Of a stretch of DNA of 64,000 nt, positions 31,592-40,899 are shown in pieces (positions within the stretch are counted from its first letter, which is position 1; every line of letters starts with the position of its first letter). The stretch is from positions 164,216 to 228,215 of the forward strand of contig NZ_JAAGWG010000001.1 of the NCBI RefSeq assembly GCF_010682065.1, given 5' to 3'. The notes under the pieces are model-generated. The model saw only the letters and a program-made list of their open reading frames with translations. It did not search any database and was not told the DNA's origin. The stretch comes from Blastococcus saxobsidens. GTDB taxonomy: Bacteria; Actinomycetota; Actinomycetes; Mycobacteriales; Geodermatophilaceae. Position numbers and translations under genes: made by a program.

Positions 31592-32683
31592 GTGATCGAA
31601 CTGACCGACGTCCGCAAGGTCTTCCCCGCTCGTCGCGGGGCGGCCGAGGTCGTCGCCGTCGACGGCGTGAGCCTGTCGGTGGCCGACGGGGAGTTCGCCG
31701 GCGTCGTCGGCCCGAGCGGCTCGGGCAAGAGCACGCTGGCGCGCCTGGTCAACCTGCTCGAGCGGCCCAGCTCCGGCCGGGTCGTGGTCGACGGTCAGGT
31801 GCTCACCGACCTGGACGACGACGGCGTCCGCCAGGCCCGGCGGACCGTCGGCATGGTGTTCCAGCACTTCAACCTGCTGGACTCCCGCACGGCGGCCGGC
31901 AACGTCGAGCACCCGCTGGAGCTGGCCGGCGTCGGCAGGGCCGAGCGCCGCCGTCGCGTCGCCGACCTGCTCGACCTCGTGGGCCTGGGTGACCGGCACG
32001 CCTCCCGTCCCGCCCAGCTCTCCGGTGGTCAGAAGCAGCGGGTGGCCATCGCCCGCGCCCTGGCCGCCCGCCCCAAGGTGCTGCTCTGCGACGAGGCCAC
32101 CAGCGCGCTGGACCCGGCGAGCACCACCGGCGTCCTGGACCTGCTCCGCCAGGTGCGCGCCGAGCTCGGCCTCACCGTCCTGCTGATCACCCACGAGATG
32201 GCCGTGGTCCGTGCCGTCTGCGACAGCGCGGTGCTGCTCGACCGGGGCCGGGTCCTCGACGGCGGGCCGCTGGCCGAGGTGCTCACCCGGCCGCACTCGC
32301 CGCTGGCCGCCCAGCTGCTGCCCGCCCCGGCCGTCGCCGGCGCCACCGGGGACCTGGTCCGCGTCACCGTCACCGAGTCCGCGCCCGAGGGCCGGGTGCT
32401 GCGCACCCTCGCCGGCGAGCTGGGCCTCGACGTCGAGGTCGTCGGCGGCTCGGTCGAGACCGTCGCGGGCCGCCGGTTCGGCCGGCTGCTGCTGTCGGTG
32501 ACCGGCGACGACGGCCGGCTCGATGCCGCACTCCAGCGGCTCCGGGACGGCGGCTCGCTGGTCGAGCGGGCCACCCCGGGTGACGAGCCGCCGCCGATGG
32601 ACGCCCACGACGAACCCGACGCCGCGGCGCCCGGCGGTCGCCAGGTCCCGAACCTCCTCGACGCCCCGGAGGTGCAGCGGTGA
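31592..32683 (+). CDS. metN: methionine ABC transporter ATP-binding protein
   Basis: A 363-residue ABC ATPase. Walker A GPSGSGKST near residue 43, signature LSGGQKQRVAIARAL, Walker B VLLCDEATSALDP and the switch His in LLITHEM are intact. The C-terminal NIL domain (GDLVRVTVTESAPEGRVLRTLAGELGLDVEVVGG...) is the methionine-binding regulatory domain that inhibits transport when internal methionine is high. A disordered acidic tail follows. GTG 31592 has only a weak Shine-Dalgarno sequence, consistent with control by the upstream leader. The stop overlaps the metI start (GTGA). Confidence 0.93.
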   Translation: MIELTDVRKVFPARRGAAEVVAVDGVSLSVADGEFAGVVGPSGSGKSTLARLVNLLERPSSGRVVVDGQVLTDLDDDGVRQARRTVGMVFQHFNLLDSRTAAGNVEHPLELAGVGRAERRRRVADLLDLVGLGDRHASRPAQLSGGQKQRVAIARALAARPKVLLCDEATSALDPASTTGVLDLLRQVRAELGLTVLLITHEMAVVRAVCDSAVLLDRGRVLDGGPLAEVLTRPHSPLAAQLLPAPAVAGATGDLVRVTVTESAPEGRVLRTLAGELGLDVEVVGGSVETVAGRRFGRLLLSVTGDDGRLDAALQRLRDGGSLVERATPGDEPPPMDAHDEPDAAAPGGRQVPNLLDAPEVQR

Positions 32684-33339
32684 ACGACTGGGACCGCATC
32701 GCCCCGCAGCTGGCCGAGGCCACCTGGGACACCCTCTACATGGTCGGCGTCAGCGCGCTGCTCACCGTGCTGATCGGCGTCCCGCTCGGCGTGCTGCTCA
32801 CCGTCACCGCGCCCGGCGCGCTCTCCCCGAGCCCGCTCGTGCACCGGGTGCTCGGCCTGGTGGTCAACCTCGGCCGGTCGCTGCCGTTCATCATCCTGCT
32901 GGTGCTGGTCGCCCCGGTCACCCGCGGCATCGTCGGCACGACCATCGGCTCGACCGCGACGATCGTGCCGCTGACCATCGGCGCCGTCCCGTTCCTGGCC
33001 CGGCTGGTGGAGACCAGCCTGCGCGAGGTCGGGCACGGCAAGGTCGAGGCGACGCTGGCCATGGGGGCCCGCCGGCGCGACGTCGTCCGCACCGTCCTGC
33101 TGCCGGAGGCGCTGCCGTCGCTGGTCGCCGGGATCACCGTCACCGTCGTCGCCCTCATCAGCTACTCGGCGATGGCCGGCGCGATCGGCGGTGGCGGCCT
33201 CGGCGACTTCGCCATCCGCTACGGCTACCAGCAGTTCCGCACCGACATCACCGTGGCGACCGTGGTGCTGCTGCTCGCCGTCGTCCAGCTGCTCCAGTGG
33301 GCCGGCGACCGCTGGGCCCGCCGGCTCGCCCACGCCTGA
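32680..33339 (+). CDS. metI: methionine ABC transporter permease
   Basis: A 219-residue inner-membrane permease with five hydrophobic spans: ATWDTLYMVGVSALLTVLIGVPLGVLL at the N-terminus, NLGRSLPFIILLVLVAPVTR, and the EAA-like coupling loop VEATLAMGARRRDVVRTVLLPEALPSLVAGI. ISYSAMAGAIGGGGLGDFAIRYGYQQF is a strong MetI signature. It forms the channel as a homodimer with MetN. GTG start, coupled to metN. Confidence 0.93.
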   Translation: MNDWDRIAPQLAEATWDTLYMVGVSALLTVLIGVPLGVLLTVTAPGALSPSPLVHRVLGLVVNLGRSLPFIILLVLVAPVTRGIVGTTIGSTATIVPLTIGAVPFLARLVETSLREVGHGKVEATLAMGARRRDVVRTVLLPEALPSLVAGITVTVVALISYSAMAGAIGGGGLGDFAIRYGYQQFRTDITVATVVLLLAVVQLLQWAGDRWARRLAHA

Positions 33340-33391
33340 GCCGCCCCCACCGAACTTCCCGCACCACCCACCCCGCAAGGAGAAATCCCGC

Positions 33392-34216
33392 ATGATCCGC
33401 TCCACCAGGTCCGCCCTCGCCGCCGTCGGCGCCGCCGCGCTGCTCGGCCTCACCGCGTGCGGGGGTGGGGAGGCCGAGCTCTCGGCCGCCGACGAGCCAC
33501 TGCGCGTCGGCGCCAGCCCGGTGCCGCACGCCGAGATCCTGCGGTTCATCGACGAGGAGCTCGCCCAGGACGCCGACCTCGACCTCGACGTCGTCGAGTT
33601 CACCGACTACGTGCAGCCCAACGTCGCGCTCGACGACGGCTCGCTGGACGCCAACTACTTCCAGACCGTGCCCTACCTGGAGGAGCAGGAGGCCAACGCC
33701 GGCTACGACTTCACCGCACTGGAGCCGGTGCACATCGAGCCGCTGGGCCTCTACTCCGAGTCGCTGACCGACGTCGCCGACCTTCCCGACGGCGCGACGG
33801 TCGCGATCCCCAACGACCCGACCAACGCCGCCCGCGCGCTGCGGCTGCTCGAGGCCAACGACCTGCTCACGCTGGCCGACACCGGGGACGCCGCGCCGAC
33901 CTCCCTCGACATCGAGGAGAACCCGAAGAACCTGGAGATCACCGAGGTGGAGGCCGCGCAGCTGCCGCGCTCGCTGGCCGACGTCGACGCCGCGGTCATC
34001 AACGGCAACTACGCGATCGACGCCGACCTCTCGCCGGCCGAGGACGCGCTGGTCCTGGAGGAGGCGGAGGGCAACCCCAACGCCAACCTGCTGGTCGTCC
34101 GCAGCGGCGACGAGGACGACGAGCGCATCCAGCAGCTGGAGGAGCTGCTGCACTCCGACGAGGTCCGGCAGTTCATCGAGGAGACGTACTCCGGAGCGGT
34201 GCTGCCCGCCTTCTGA
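33392..34216 (+). CDS. metQ: methionine-binding lipoprotein
   Basis: A 274-residue NlpA/MetQ-type binding protein. The signal peptide ends in the lipobox LTAC, so it is lipid-anchored. Core motifs are LRVGASPVPHAEILRFIDEEL, VEFTDYVQPNVALDDGSLDANYFQTVPYLEEQ, VAIPNDPTNAARALRLLEANDLL and AAVINGNYAID. It delivers methionine to MetI. ATG 33392 has an AAGGAGAAA Shine-Dalgarno sequence. A strong terminator follows. Confidence 0.93.
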   Translation: MIRSTRSALAAVGAAALLGLTACGGGEAELSAADEPLRVGASPVPHAEILRFIDEELAQDADLDLDVVEFTDYVQPNVALDDGSLDANYFQTVPYLEEQEANAGYDFTALEPVHIEPLGLYSESLTDVADLPDGATVAIPNDPTNAARALRLLEANDLLTLADTGDAAPTSLDIEENPKNLEITEVEAAQLPRSLADVDAAVINGNYAIDADLSPAEDALVLEEAEGNPNANLLVVRSGDEDDERIQQLEELLHSDEVRQFIEETYSGAVLPAF

Positions 34217-34235
34217 CCAGCGCCGACGCCACCCG

Positions 34236-34271
34236 CGCCGTCCGGGCGCACCTGGTCCCGGACGGCGCGGC
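34236..34271 (+). terminator. terminator of metNIQ
   Basis: A perfect 13-bp hairpin (CGCGCCGTCCGGG and CCCGGACGGCGCG) with a 10-nt loop begins 20 nt after the metQ stop. Confidence 0.8.
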
Positions 34272-34425
34272 AGGCGGGCGGGCCACGCGCGCGCGAGCGG
34301 GGCGCCGACGCAGGCTGCTACGTGCGTCCGACCAGCGGTTTCCCGGCGAAGGTCACGGATCGGTGTCGATGCCCATCCGACCCTCACGAGCGCGGACGAC
34401 CGAGGCCTAGGGTCCGGGAAGCATT

Positions 34426-34447
34426 CGTGGACGCATTCGCGTCCACG
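34426..34447 (+). promoter_or_regulatory. hairpin in the leader of the peptide transporter operon
   Basis: A perfect 9-bp stem, CGTGGACGC and GCGTCCACG, with an ATTC tetraloop lies 57 nt before the start of the binding-protein gene. A TAGGGT at 34408-34413 could be the -10 box, which would place the hairpin at the 5' end of the mRNA, where it might stabilise it. The rest of the 288-nt gap shows nothing else. Confidence 0.45.
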
Positions 34448-34504
34448 GCAGTCCCGCCCGGAGCTCGTCCGGCCCCGAGGGGTCGAGAAGGCAGGTCTTC
34501 CGCG

Positions 34505-36211
34505 ATGACACGTCGTCGTACCACCCGAGCGCTCGCCGCCTCCGCGGCCGCGCTCACCGCAGTCACACTGTCGGCCTGCGCCTCCAGCGACCGGGACTCC
34601 GGTGGCGGCGAGGGCGGCGAGGCCGAGTCCGGCGGCACGCTGGTCTTCGGCGCGGCCGGCGACCCGGCCATGCTCGACCCCGCCTTCGGCAGCGACGGCG
34701 AGACCTTCCGCGTCTCCCGCCAGATCTTCGAGGGCCTGCTCGGCAACGAGCTCGGCGGCACGGACCCCGTGCCCGAGCTGGCCGAGGACTGGGAGGTCAG
34801 CGAGGACGGCCTGGAGTACACGTTCAACCTGCAGCAGGACGTGAAGTTCCACGACGGCACGGACTTCAACGCCGAGGCGGTCTGCTTCAACTTCGACCGC
34901 TGGTACAACTTCGACGGCCTGGCCCAGAGCCCGAGCGCGTCGTACTACTACCAGGCGGTCTTCGGCGGCTTCGCCAACACGCCGGACACCCCGAGCATCT
35001 ACGAGAGCTGCGAGGCGACCGACGAGAACACCGCGGTCATCACGCTCACGCAGGTCACCTCCAAGTTCCCCGCGGCGCTCGCGCTGCCGGCCTTCTCGAT
35101 CCAGAGCCCCACGGCGCTGGAGGAGGGCGACGCCGACAACCTGTCCGGCAGCGAGGACTCGCTGACCTACTCCCAGTACGCGCTGGAGAACCCGGTCGGC
35201 ACCGGCCCGTTCAAGTTCGAGAGCTGGGACCGCGGCAACGGCGAGGTCACCCTCGTCCGCAACGAGGACTACTGGGGCGAGCAGGCCAAGCTCGACGAGC
35301 TCATCTTCCGCACGATCTCCGACGGCAACACCCGCCGCCAGGAGCTCGAGGCCGGCTCGATCGACGGCTACGACTTCGTCGCGCCGGCCGACTACGACAC
35401 CCTCGAGGACACCGGCGCCCAGGTGCTGGTCCGCGACCCGTTCAACATCCTGTACCTGGGGATGAACGGCGGGAACGTGCCCGACTCGGGCGCCAACCCG
35501 GCCCTGCAGGACGAGCGGGTCCGTCAGGCGATCGCGCACGCGATCGACCGCGAGACGATCGTGAACTCGCTCCTGCCCGAGGGCGCCGAGGTGGCCACCC
35601 AGTTCATGCCGCCGACGGTCGACGGCTGGGCCGACGACGTCACCACCTACGAGTACGACGTCGAGAAGGCCAAGTCGCTGCTCGCCGAGGCCGGCGCCAC
35701 CGGCACGACGCTGCGCTTCTTCTACCCGACCGACGTCAGCCGGCCGTACCTGCCGGACCCGGCCGCCATGTTCCAGGTCATCAGCCAGAACCTGACCGAC
35801 GCCGGCTTCACCGTCCAACCGACGGCCCTGCCGTGGAACCCGGACTACCTGAACGCCGTCCAGGCCGGTGGCGCCGACATCCACCTGCTCGGGTGGACCG
35901 GTGACTACAACGACGCCTACAACTTCATCGGCACGTTCTTCGCCGAGGCGTCGAACAACCAGGCGTCGGCCGAGTTCGGGGCGTTCAGCGCGCCGGAGAT
36001 CTTCAGCGCGCTGGCCGAGGCCGACAGCGAGCCCGACCCGGCCAACCGGACGGAGATGTACCAGGAGGCCAACCGGCTGATCATGGACTACCTGCCGGCT
36101 GTCCCGATCTCGCACTCCCCGCCGGCGATCGTGGTCTCGGAGCGGGTCGAGGGCCTGGAGCCCAGCCCGCTGACCGCCGAGGTCTTCTCGACGGTGTCGC
36201 TCCGCGACTGA
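34505..36211 (+). CDS. peptide/dipeptide ABC transporter substrate-binding lipoprotein (DppA/OppA family)
   Basis: A 568-residue SBP_bac_5 protein. The signal peptide ends in a lipobox (VTLSAC), followed by a Gly/Ser/Glu-rich linker. GGTLVFGAAGDPAMLDPAFGSDGETFRVSRQIFEGLL, LEYTFNLQQDVKFHDGTDFNAEAV and NPVGTGPFKFESWDRG are hallmarks of the family. It binds di- or oligopeptides, or possibly another solute such as nickel or a glycoside, outside the membrane. ATG 34505 gives the proper basic n-region. It is the first gene of a five-gene transporter operon and is followed by a repeat-type hairpin that may lower read-through into the permease genes. Confidence 0.9.
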   Translation: MTRRRTTRALAASAAALTAVTLSACASSDRDSGGGEGGEAESGGTLVFGAAGDPAMLDPAFGSDGETFRVSRQIFEGLLGNELGGTDPVPELAEDWEVSEDGLEYTFNLQQDVKFHDGTDFNAEAVCFNFDRWYNFDGLAQSPSASYYYQAVFGGFANTPDTPSIYESCEATDENTAVITLTQVTSKFPAALALPAFSIQSPTALEEGDADNLSGSEDSLTYSQYALENPVGTGPFKFESWDRGNGEVTLVRNEDYWGEQAKLDELIFRTISDGNTRRQELEAGSIDGYDFVAPADYDTLEDTGAQVLVRDPFNILYLGMNGGNVPDSGANPALQDERVRQAIAHAIDRETIVNSLLPEGAEVATQFMPPTVDGWADDVTTYEYDVEKAKSLLAEAGATGTTLRFFYPTDVSRPYLPDPAAMFQVISQNLTDAGFTVQPTALPWNPDYLNAVQAGGADIHLLGWTGDYNDAYNFIGTFFAEASNNQASAEFGAFSAPEIFSALAEADSEPDPANRTEMYQEANRLIMDYLPAVPISHSPPAIVVSERVEGLEPSPLTAEVFSTVSLRD

Positions 36212-36281
36212 GGAAGGACCCCTCGCCCCCCACCGCTCGCAGGCTCGCGGCGGGCCCCTGCAAGGGGCCGGCCGCGAGCCT
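36212..36281 (+). repeat. post-stop hairpin repeat, copy 1
   Basis: The element starts right after the substrate-binding gene's stop with GGAAGGACC, a C-run and GCTCGCAGGCTCG. It forms a long hairpin: AGGCTCGCGGC (36241-36251) with GCCGCGAGCCT (36271-36281), and inside it GGCCCC with GGGGCC. A closely similar sequence follows another stop codon at 50415-50475. It is a likely terminator or processing site between the binding-protein and permease genes. Confidence 0.7.
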
Positions 36282-36318
36282 GTCGGGCAGGTCCGTTCCG
36301 TGAGAGGCAACCCCGAGC

Positions 36319-37323
36319 GTGCTCCGCTTCATCGTCCGGCGGCTCCTCCAGCTGATCCCGATCCTGCTGGGGCTGTCGGTCCTGCTGTTCGCCTGGCTGC
36401 GTGCGCTGCCCGGCGGGCCCGCCCAGGCCGCCCTGGGCGAACGCGCCACCCCTGAGGCCATCGCCCGCTACAACGAGCTGTTCGGCCTCGACGAGCCGCT
36501 GATCGTGCAGTACCTGCGCTTCCTCGGGCGCGCGATCCGGCTGGACTTCGGCACCTCCGCGCGCACCGGCCGGGCGGTGACCACCGAGTTCCTCGAGCGC
36601 ATGCCCGGCACCATCGAGCTCACCCTCTTCGCGATGATCTTCGCGATCGGCGTGGGCATCCCGCTGGGCTACCTCGCCGCCCGCAGGCACGGCAGCTGGC
36701 TGGACTCCACGTCGGTCATCGGCTCGCTGCTCGGCGTCGCCATCCCGGTCTTCTTCCTCGCCTACCTGCTGCGCCTGGGCTTCGCCGTCGAGCTGGGCTG
36801 GCTGCCCGGCTCCGGCCGCCAGGACGTGCGGATGGACGCCACCCGCATCACCAACTTCTACGTGCTGGACGGCCTGCTGACCCGCGAGTGGGACGCCGCC
36901 TGGGACGCCGTGCTGCACCTGATCCTGCCGGCGATCGCGCTCGGCACCATCCCGCTGGCCATCATCGTCCGGATCACCCGCGCCTCGGTCCTCGACGTGG
37001 TCAACGAGGACTACGTGCGGACGGCGAACGCGAAGGGGCTGGCGACGTCGACGGTGCGGCGCCGGCACATCATCAAGAACGCGCTGCTGCCGGTGTCGAC
37101 GACGATCGGCCTGCAGACCGGCCTGCTGCTGTCCGGGGCGGTGCTGACCGAGAGCGTCTTCGCCTTCGGCGGCGTGGGCTCGGCGCTCTACGACGCCCTG
37201 TTCGCGCGGGACTTCGCCATCCTCCAGGGGTTCATCCTCATGCTGGCGATCGTCTACGTGCTGGTGAACCTCCTCGTCGACATCTCCTACGGCCTGCTCG
37301 ACCCGAGGGTGAGAGTCCGATGA
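36319..37323 (+). CDS. peptide ABC transporter permease (DppB-like)
   Basis: A 334-residue permease with six membrane spans. The N-terminus MLRFIVRRLLQLIPILLGLSVLLFAWLRALPGGPAQ is typical of DppB/OppB, and the coupling loop is DYVRTANAKGLATSTVRRRHIIKNALLPVSTTIGLQ. The external loop after the first span (YLRFLGRAIRLDFGTS) is also diagnostic. GTG 36319 is the only start near the first span. Its stop overlaps a 12-codon frame that leads into the next permease gene. Confidence 0.92.
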   Translation: MLRFIVRRLLQLIPILLGLSVLLFAWLRALPGGPAQAALGERATPEAIARYNELFGLDEPLIVQYLRFLGRAIRLDFGTSARTGRAVTTEFLERMPGTIELTLFAMIFAIGVGIPLGYLAARRHGSWLDSTSVIGSLLGVAIPVFFLAYLLRLGFAVELGWLPGSGRQDVRMDATRITNFYVLDGLLTREWDAAWDAVLHLILPAIALGTIPLAIIVRITRASVLDVVNEDYVRTANAKGLATSTVRRRHIIKNALLPVSTTIGLQTGLLLSGAVLTESVFAFGGVGSALYDALFARDFAILQGFILMLAIVYVLVNLLVDISYGLLDPRVRVR

Positions 37324-37354
37324 GGGCTGCGGAATCGAACCGGGGTGCCACGCT

Positions 37355-38296
37355 GTGACCGCGATGGGTGACGTCAAGCGACGTCGGATCGACGAGCTGG
37401 CGGCGCGGGCCGGCCAGGTGCCCGAGGGCGAGGGCGGCGTGTCGCTGACCCGGAGCGCCTTCCGCCGGCTGCGCCGCGACCCGGTGGCGATCATCGGCGC
37501 CGTCATCGTCGTCACGTTCCTGGTCGTGGCGCTGTTCGCGCCGTGGCTGGCCCCGCGGGACCCGCTGGCGCAGACGCTGCTGTCCCAGATCCGGCCCGGG
37601 CTCATCCCCGGCAGCCAGGAGGGCTTCCCGCTCGGGGTCGACAACCTCGGCCGCGACCTGCTCTCCCGGCTGATCTACGGCTCGCGGCAGTCGCTGATGA
37701 TCGGCGTCGTCTCCACCGTGCTCGGCGTCGCCGCCGGCATGGCGCTGGGGATCATCGCCGGCGCGTTCGGCGGCTGGGTCGACACCGTGGTCATGCGGTT
37801 CGTCGACATCCTGCTGTCGATCCCCGGCCTGCTGATGGCCATCAGCATCTCGGTGCTGCTGGGCCAGAACCAGTACGCGCTGATGATCGCCATCGCGGTC
37901 ACCCAGGTACCGATCTTCGCGCGCCTGCTGCGCGGGTCGATGCTGGTGCAACGCGGCAGCGACTACGCCCTGGCCGCGCGGGCGCTGGGTATCCGCAAGC
38001 GGCGGATCGTGTTCGGCCACGTGCTGCCCAACTCGCTCAGCCCGGTGATCGTGCAGGCCACGCTGTCGCTGGCCACCGCGATCATCGAGGCGGCGGCGCT
38101 GTCCTTCCTCGGCCTGGGCGACCCCGACCTGGCCCGGCCCGAGTGGGGCGCGATGCTGGCCAACGCGCAGGCGTTCCTCTCGGTCCGGCCGGAGCTGGCC
38201 GTCTACCCGGCGCTGTGCATCATCGTGGTCGCGCTCGGCTTCACGCTGCTCGGTGAGTCCTTGCGCGAGGCCCTCGACCCGAAGTTTCGGAGGTGA
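37355..38296 (+). CDS. peptide ABC transporter permease (DppC-like)
   Basis: A 313-residue permease with a cytoplasmic N-terminus (RSAFRRLRRDPVAIIGAVIV, the OppC_N region) and about six spans. PLGVDNLGRDLLSRLIYGSRQSLMIGVVS and the coupling loop QRGSDYALAARALGIRKRRIVFGHVLPNSLSPVIVQ are hallmarks. The end ISFLGLG-type SFLGLGDPDLARPEWGAMLANAQ is conserved. GTG 37355 or ATG 37364 could be the start. It pairs with the DppB-like permease. Confidence 0.92.
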   Translation: MTAMGDVKRRRIDELAARAGQVPEGEGGVSLTRSAFRRLRRDPVAIIGAVIVVTFLVVALFAPWLAPRDPLAQTLLSQIRPGLIPGSQEGFPLGVDNLGRDLLSRLIYGSRQSLMIGVVSTVLGVAAGMALGIIAGAFGGWVDTVVMRFVDILLSIPGLLMAISISVLLGQNQYALMIAIAVTQVPIFARLLRGSMLVQRGSDYALAARALGIRKRRIVFGHVLPNSLSPVIVQATLSLATAIIEAAALSFLGLGDPDLARPEWGAMLANAQAFLSVRPELAVYPALCIIVVALGFTLLGESLREALDPKFRR

Positions 38297-39348
38297 GCGC
38301 CCCGATGACGTCCGTGCTGGGTGCCCCCGTCCTCGAGGTGGACGACCTCTCCGTCACCTTCCAGCGCAAGGGGGAGAAGCCGACCCGCGCCGTCGACGGC
38401 GTCAGCTTCTCCGTCGCGCCGGGCGAGACGGTCGGCCTGGTGGGTGAGTCCGGCTGCGGCAAGTCCGTCACGTCCCTGGCGATCATGGGTCTGCTGCCCA
38501 GCCGGGGGGTCAAGGTCGGCGGATCGGTGCGCCTCGAGGGGCAGGAGCTGATCGGGGCCGGCAGCCGGAAGCTGCGCTCGCTGCGCGGGGCGCACATGGC
38601 GATGGTCTTCCAGGACCCGCTCTCCTCGCTCAACCCGACGGTGCAGATCGGCACCCAGGTCACCGAGGTGCTGCTCGAGCACCGCGACATGTCCAAGGCG
38701 GAGGCCGCCGCGGAGGCCGTCGCGCTGCTGGACCGCGTCGGCATCCCGGACCCGCGGCGCCGGCTCAAGGAGTACCCGCACCAGCTGTCCGGCGGCATGC
38801 GCCAGCGTGCGCTGATCGCCATGGCGCTGGCCTGCTCGCCCCGGCTGCTGATCGCCGACGAGCCGACCACCGCCCTCGACGTCACGATCCAGGCGCAGAT
38901 CCTCGAGCTGCTCAAGGAGCTCGTCGTCGACACCGGGACGGCGCTGGTGATGATCACCCACGACCTCGGCGTCGTCGCCGGGCTGTGCGACCGGGTGCAC
39001 GTCATGTACTCGGGCAAGATCATCGAGACCGCGGACCGGCACGAGCTGTTCGCGCAGCCCCGCCAGCCCTACACCGGGGGCCTGCTCGCGTCGGTGCCCC
39101 GCCTGGACGCGGGCCGCGGCACGCCGATCACCCCCATCCGCGGGTCGGCCCGCGACGCCATCCCGTGGGCCGAGGGGTGCGCGTTCGCCCCACGCTGCGA
39201 CAACGCGCAGGACGACTGCCTGACCGAGGTCTCCGGCAGCGTCGTGCCGCTGGAGCCCGACGGGCCCGGCCGGGAGCTGCGCTGCCGCCACCCGCTGCAG
39301 TACCCGACGGCGCCGTCCGGTGCCACCGCCCTGGGAGCCGCCCGATGA
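38293..39348 (+). CDS. peptide ABC transporter ATPase (DppD-like)
   Basis: A 351-residue ABC ATPase. Walker [19 protein letters not shown], signature [17 protein letters not shown], Walker [21 protein letters not shown] and the switch [11 protein letters not shown] are all present. The C-terminal oligopeptide-transporter tail holds a cysteine cluster ([15 protein letters not shown]...RCRHPLQ), as in family members that carry an Fe-S or metal site. GTG 38293 overlaps the preceding stop (GTGA). Confidence 0.92.
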   Translation: MSAPMTSVLGAPVLEVDDLSVTFQRKGEKPTRAVDGVSFSVAPGETVGLVGESGCGKSVTSLAIMGLLPSRGVKVGGSVRLEGQELIGAGSRKLRSLRGAHMAMVFQDPLSSLNPTVQIGTQVTEVLLEHRDMSKAEAAAEAVALLDRVGIPDPRRRLKEYPHQLSGGMRQRALIAMALACSPRLLIADEPTTALDVTIQAQILELLKELVVDTGTALVMITHDLGVVAGLCDRVHVMYSGKIIETADRHELFAQPRQPYTGGLLASVPRLDAGRGTPITPIRGSARDAIPWAEGCAFAPRCDNAQDDCLTEVSGSVVPLEPDGPGRELRCRHPLQYPTAPSGATALGAAR

Positions 39349-40490
39349 CCGCCGCACCGAGCGCGTCGGAGGAGCCGCTGCTGCGGGTCCGGGGCCTGAA
39401 GGTCCACTTCCCGATCAAGCGGGGGGTCCTGTTCGACCGGACCGTCGGGCACGTGCAGGCGGTCGACGGCGTCGACCTCTCCATCGCCCGCGGGTCCACG
39501 TACGGCCTGGTCGGCGAGTCCGGCTGCGGCAAGTCGACGCTGGGCCGGGCCATCCTGCGGCTGGAGGAGCCCACCGCCGGTGAGGTGATCTTCGACGGCA
39601 CCGACGTCGCCTCGCTCAAGGGCGAGCCGCTGCGGAGCATGCGCCGGCGCATGCAGATGGTCTTCCAGGACCCGCTGGGCAGCCTCGACCCGCGGCAGAA
39701 CGTGGAGTCGCTGCTGTCGGAGCCGCTGCGCGCGCACGGCCTGGGCGGCGGGACGAAGGGGATCGCGGAGAAGATCCGCGGGCTGCTCGACGCCGTCGGT
39801 CTGCCGTCGGCCGCGCTGCGCCGGTACCCGCACGAGTTCTCCGGCGGGCAGCGGCAGCGCATCGGGATCGCGCGGGCCATCGCGCTGGAGCCCGACCTGC
39901 TGATCGCCGACGAGCCGGTCTCCGCCCTCGACGTCTCGGTGCAGGCCCAGGTGCTCAACCTGCTCGAGGAGCTGCAGGAACGGCTCGGCCTCACCTACCT
40001 GGTCATCGCGCACGACCTCGCGGTCGTCCGGCACATCAGCGACGTCGTCGGCGTCATGTACCTGGGGTCGCTGGTCGAGCAGGCGCCGGCGGACGACCTG
40101 TACGAGCAGCCGCTGCACCCCTACACGCGGGCGCTGATGAGCGCCGTACCCGTGCCCGACCCGGTCGTGGAGGAGTCGCGGGAGCGGATCCTGCTGGCCG
40201 GCGACCTGCCCTCACCGGCGAACCCGCCCAGCGGCTGCCGGTTCCACACCCGGTGCCCGTGGCGGCAGGAGACGCGCTGCGACGACGAGGTGCCGGTGCT
40301 GCGCGAGCTCGCCCCCGGGCGCCTGGTCAGCTGTCACTGGGCCGAGGAGATCCGCGACGGCGTGCTGCAGCCGAAGTCGGCCGAGGAGGTGGCGGCCCTC
40401 ATGGGCGTCTCCGTGCGGGCGACCGGAGCCGGGCCGATCGAGACCGACGCGCTGGTGCAGGGCGTCGACGAGCCCGTCGAGCGGCGGTGA
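39345..40490 (+). CDS. peptide ABC transporter ATPase (DppF-like)
   Basis: A 381-residue ABC ATPase. [30 protein letters not shown] is typical of DppF/OppF, followed by Walker [29 protein letters not shown], signature [15 protein letters not shown] and Walker [24 protein letters not shown]. The C-terminal tail has the cysteine cluster [15 protein letters not shown]...SCHW. ATG 39345 overlaps the DppD-like stop (ATGA). It ends the transporter operon. Confidence 0.92.
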   Translation: MTAAPSASEEPLLRVRGLKVHFPIKRGVLFDRTVGHVQAVDGVDLSIARGSTYGLVGESGCGKSTLGRAILRLEEPTAGEVIFDGTDVASLKGEPLRSMRRRMQMVFQDPLGSLDPRQNVESLLSEPLRAHGLGGGTKGIAEKIRGLLDAVGLPSAALRRYPHEFSGGQRQRIGIARAIALEPDLLIADEPVSALDVSVQAQVLNLLEELQERLGLTYLVIAHDLAVVRHISDVVGVMYLGSLVEQAPADDLYEQPLHPYTRALMSAVPVPDPVVEESRERILLAGDLPSPANPPSGCRFHTRCPWRQETRCDDEVPVLRELAPGRLVSCHWAEEIRDGVLQPKSAEEVAALMGVSVRATGAGPIETDALVQGVDEPVERR

Positions 40491-40494
40491 CACC

Positions 40495-40511
40495 GTCGTC
40501 CTCCGGACGAC
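40495..40511. terminator. short hairpin between convergent genes
   Basis: GTCGTCC-TCC-GGACGAC, a 7-bp stem with a 3-nt loop, fills part of the 34-nt gap between the DppF-like gene and the convergent Rieske gene. Confidence 0.4.
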
Positions 40512-40524
40512 ACCGCGACCGACC

Positions 40525-40899
40525 TCACTCCAGGATGACGTCAGAGCCGCGACGGGCGGCCCGGCGCACGCGGAGCCGGGCCACGGACCCGAGCAGCCGC
40601 ACCAGCTGCGTGTAGCCCGGCGTCGGGCCGTGGTAGCCGAGGAAGCCGCGCGGCCCCTCGACCATCTCGCCGGTGCGCACGTCGTAGCGGCTCTGGTGCC
40701 ACGGGCAGACCAGGCAGCCGTCGGCGTCGACCGTGCCCTGCGAGAGGTCCGCGAGCTGGTGGCGGCAGCGGCGGGAGACCGCGAAGTGCCGGTCCTGCCC
40801 GTCCGGGCCGGGGCCGCGGTTGCCCACGGCCCAGTCGCCGACGCGGCGCACGGTGCCCGGCGGCAGGTCGGCGGCGGGCACGGAGTCGCGGTCGGGCAC
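40525..40899 (-). CDS. small Rieske [2Fe-2S] protein
   Basis: A 124-residue stand-alone Rieske domain. The cluster ligands are C-x-H (SRRCRHQLADLSQG) and C-x2-H (LVCPWHQSRYD), and the fold continues with VRTGEMVEGPRGFLGYHGPTPGYTQL. No signal peptide or oxygenase domain is attached, so it is probably a cytoplasmic ferredoxin-like electron carrier or a nitrite-reductase-small-subunit type protein. GTG 40899 has a strong GAGGAGG Shine-Dalgarno sequence; upstream frame is spurious. It is divergent from the TPM-domain gene. Confidence 0.87.
   Translation of the reverse strand: MPDRDSVPAADLPPGTVRRVGDWAVGNRGPGPDGQDRHFAVSRRCRHQLADLSQGTVDADGCLVCPWHQSRYDVRTGEMVEGPRGFLGYHGPTPGYTQLVRLLGSVARLRVRRAARRGSDVILE

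Noticed and set aside
33248..36310. Minus-strand open frame of about 1020 codons opposite metQ and the peptide-binding gene
   Set aside because: Low-complexity translation, no start signal, and two well-supported genes on the other strand.
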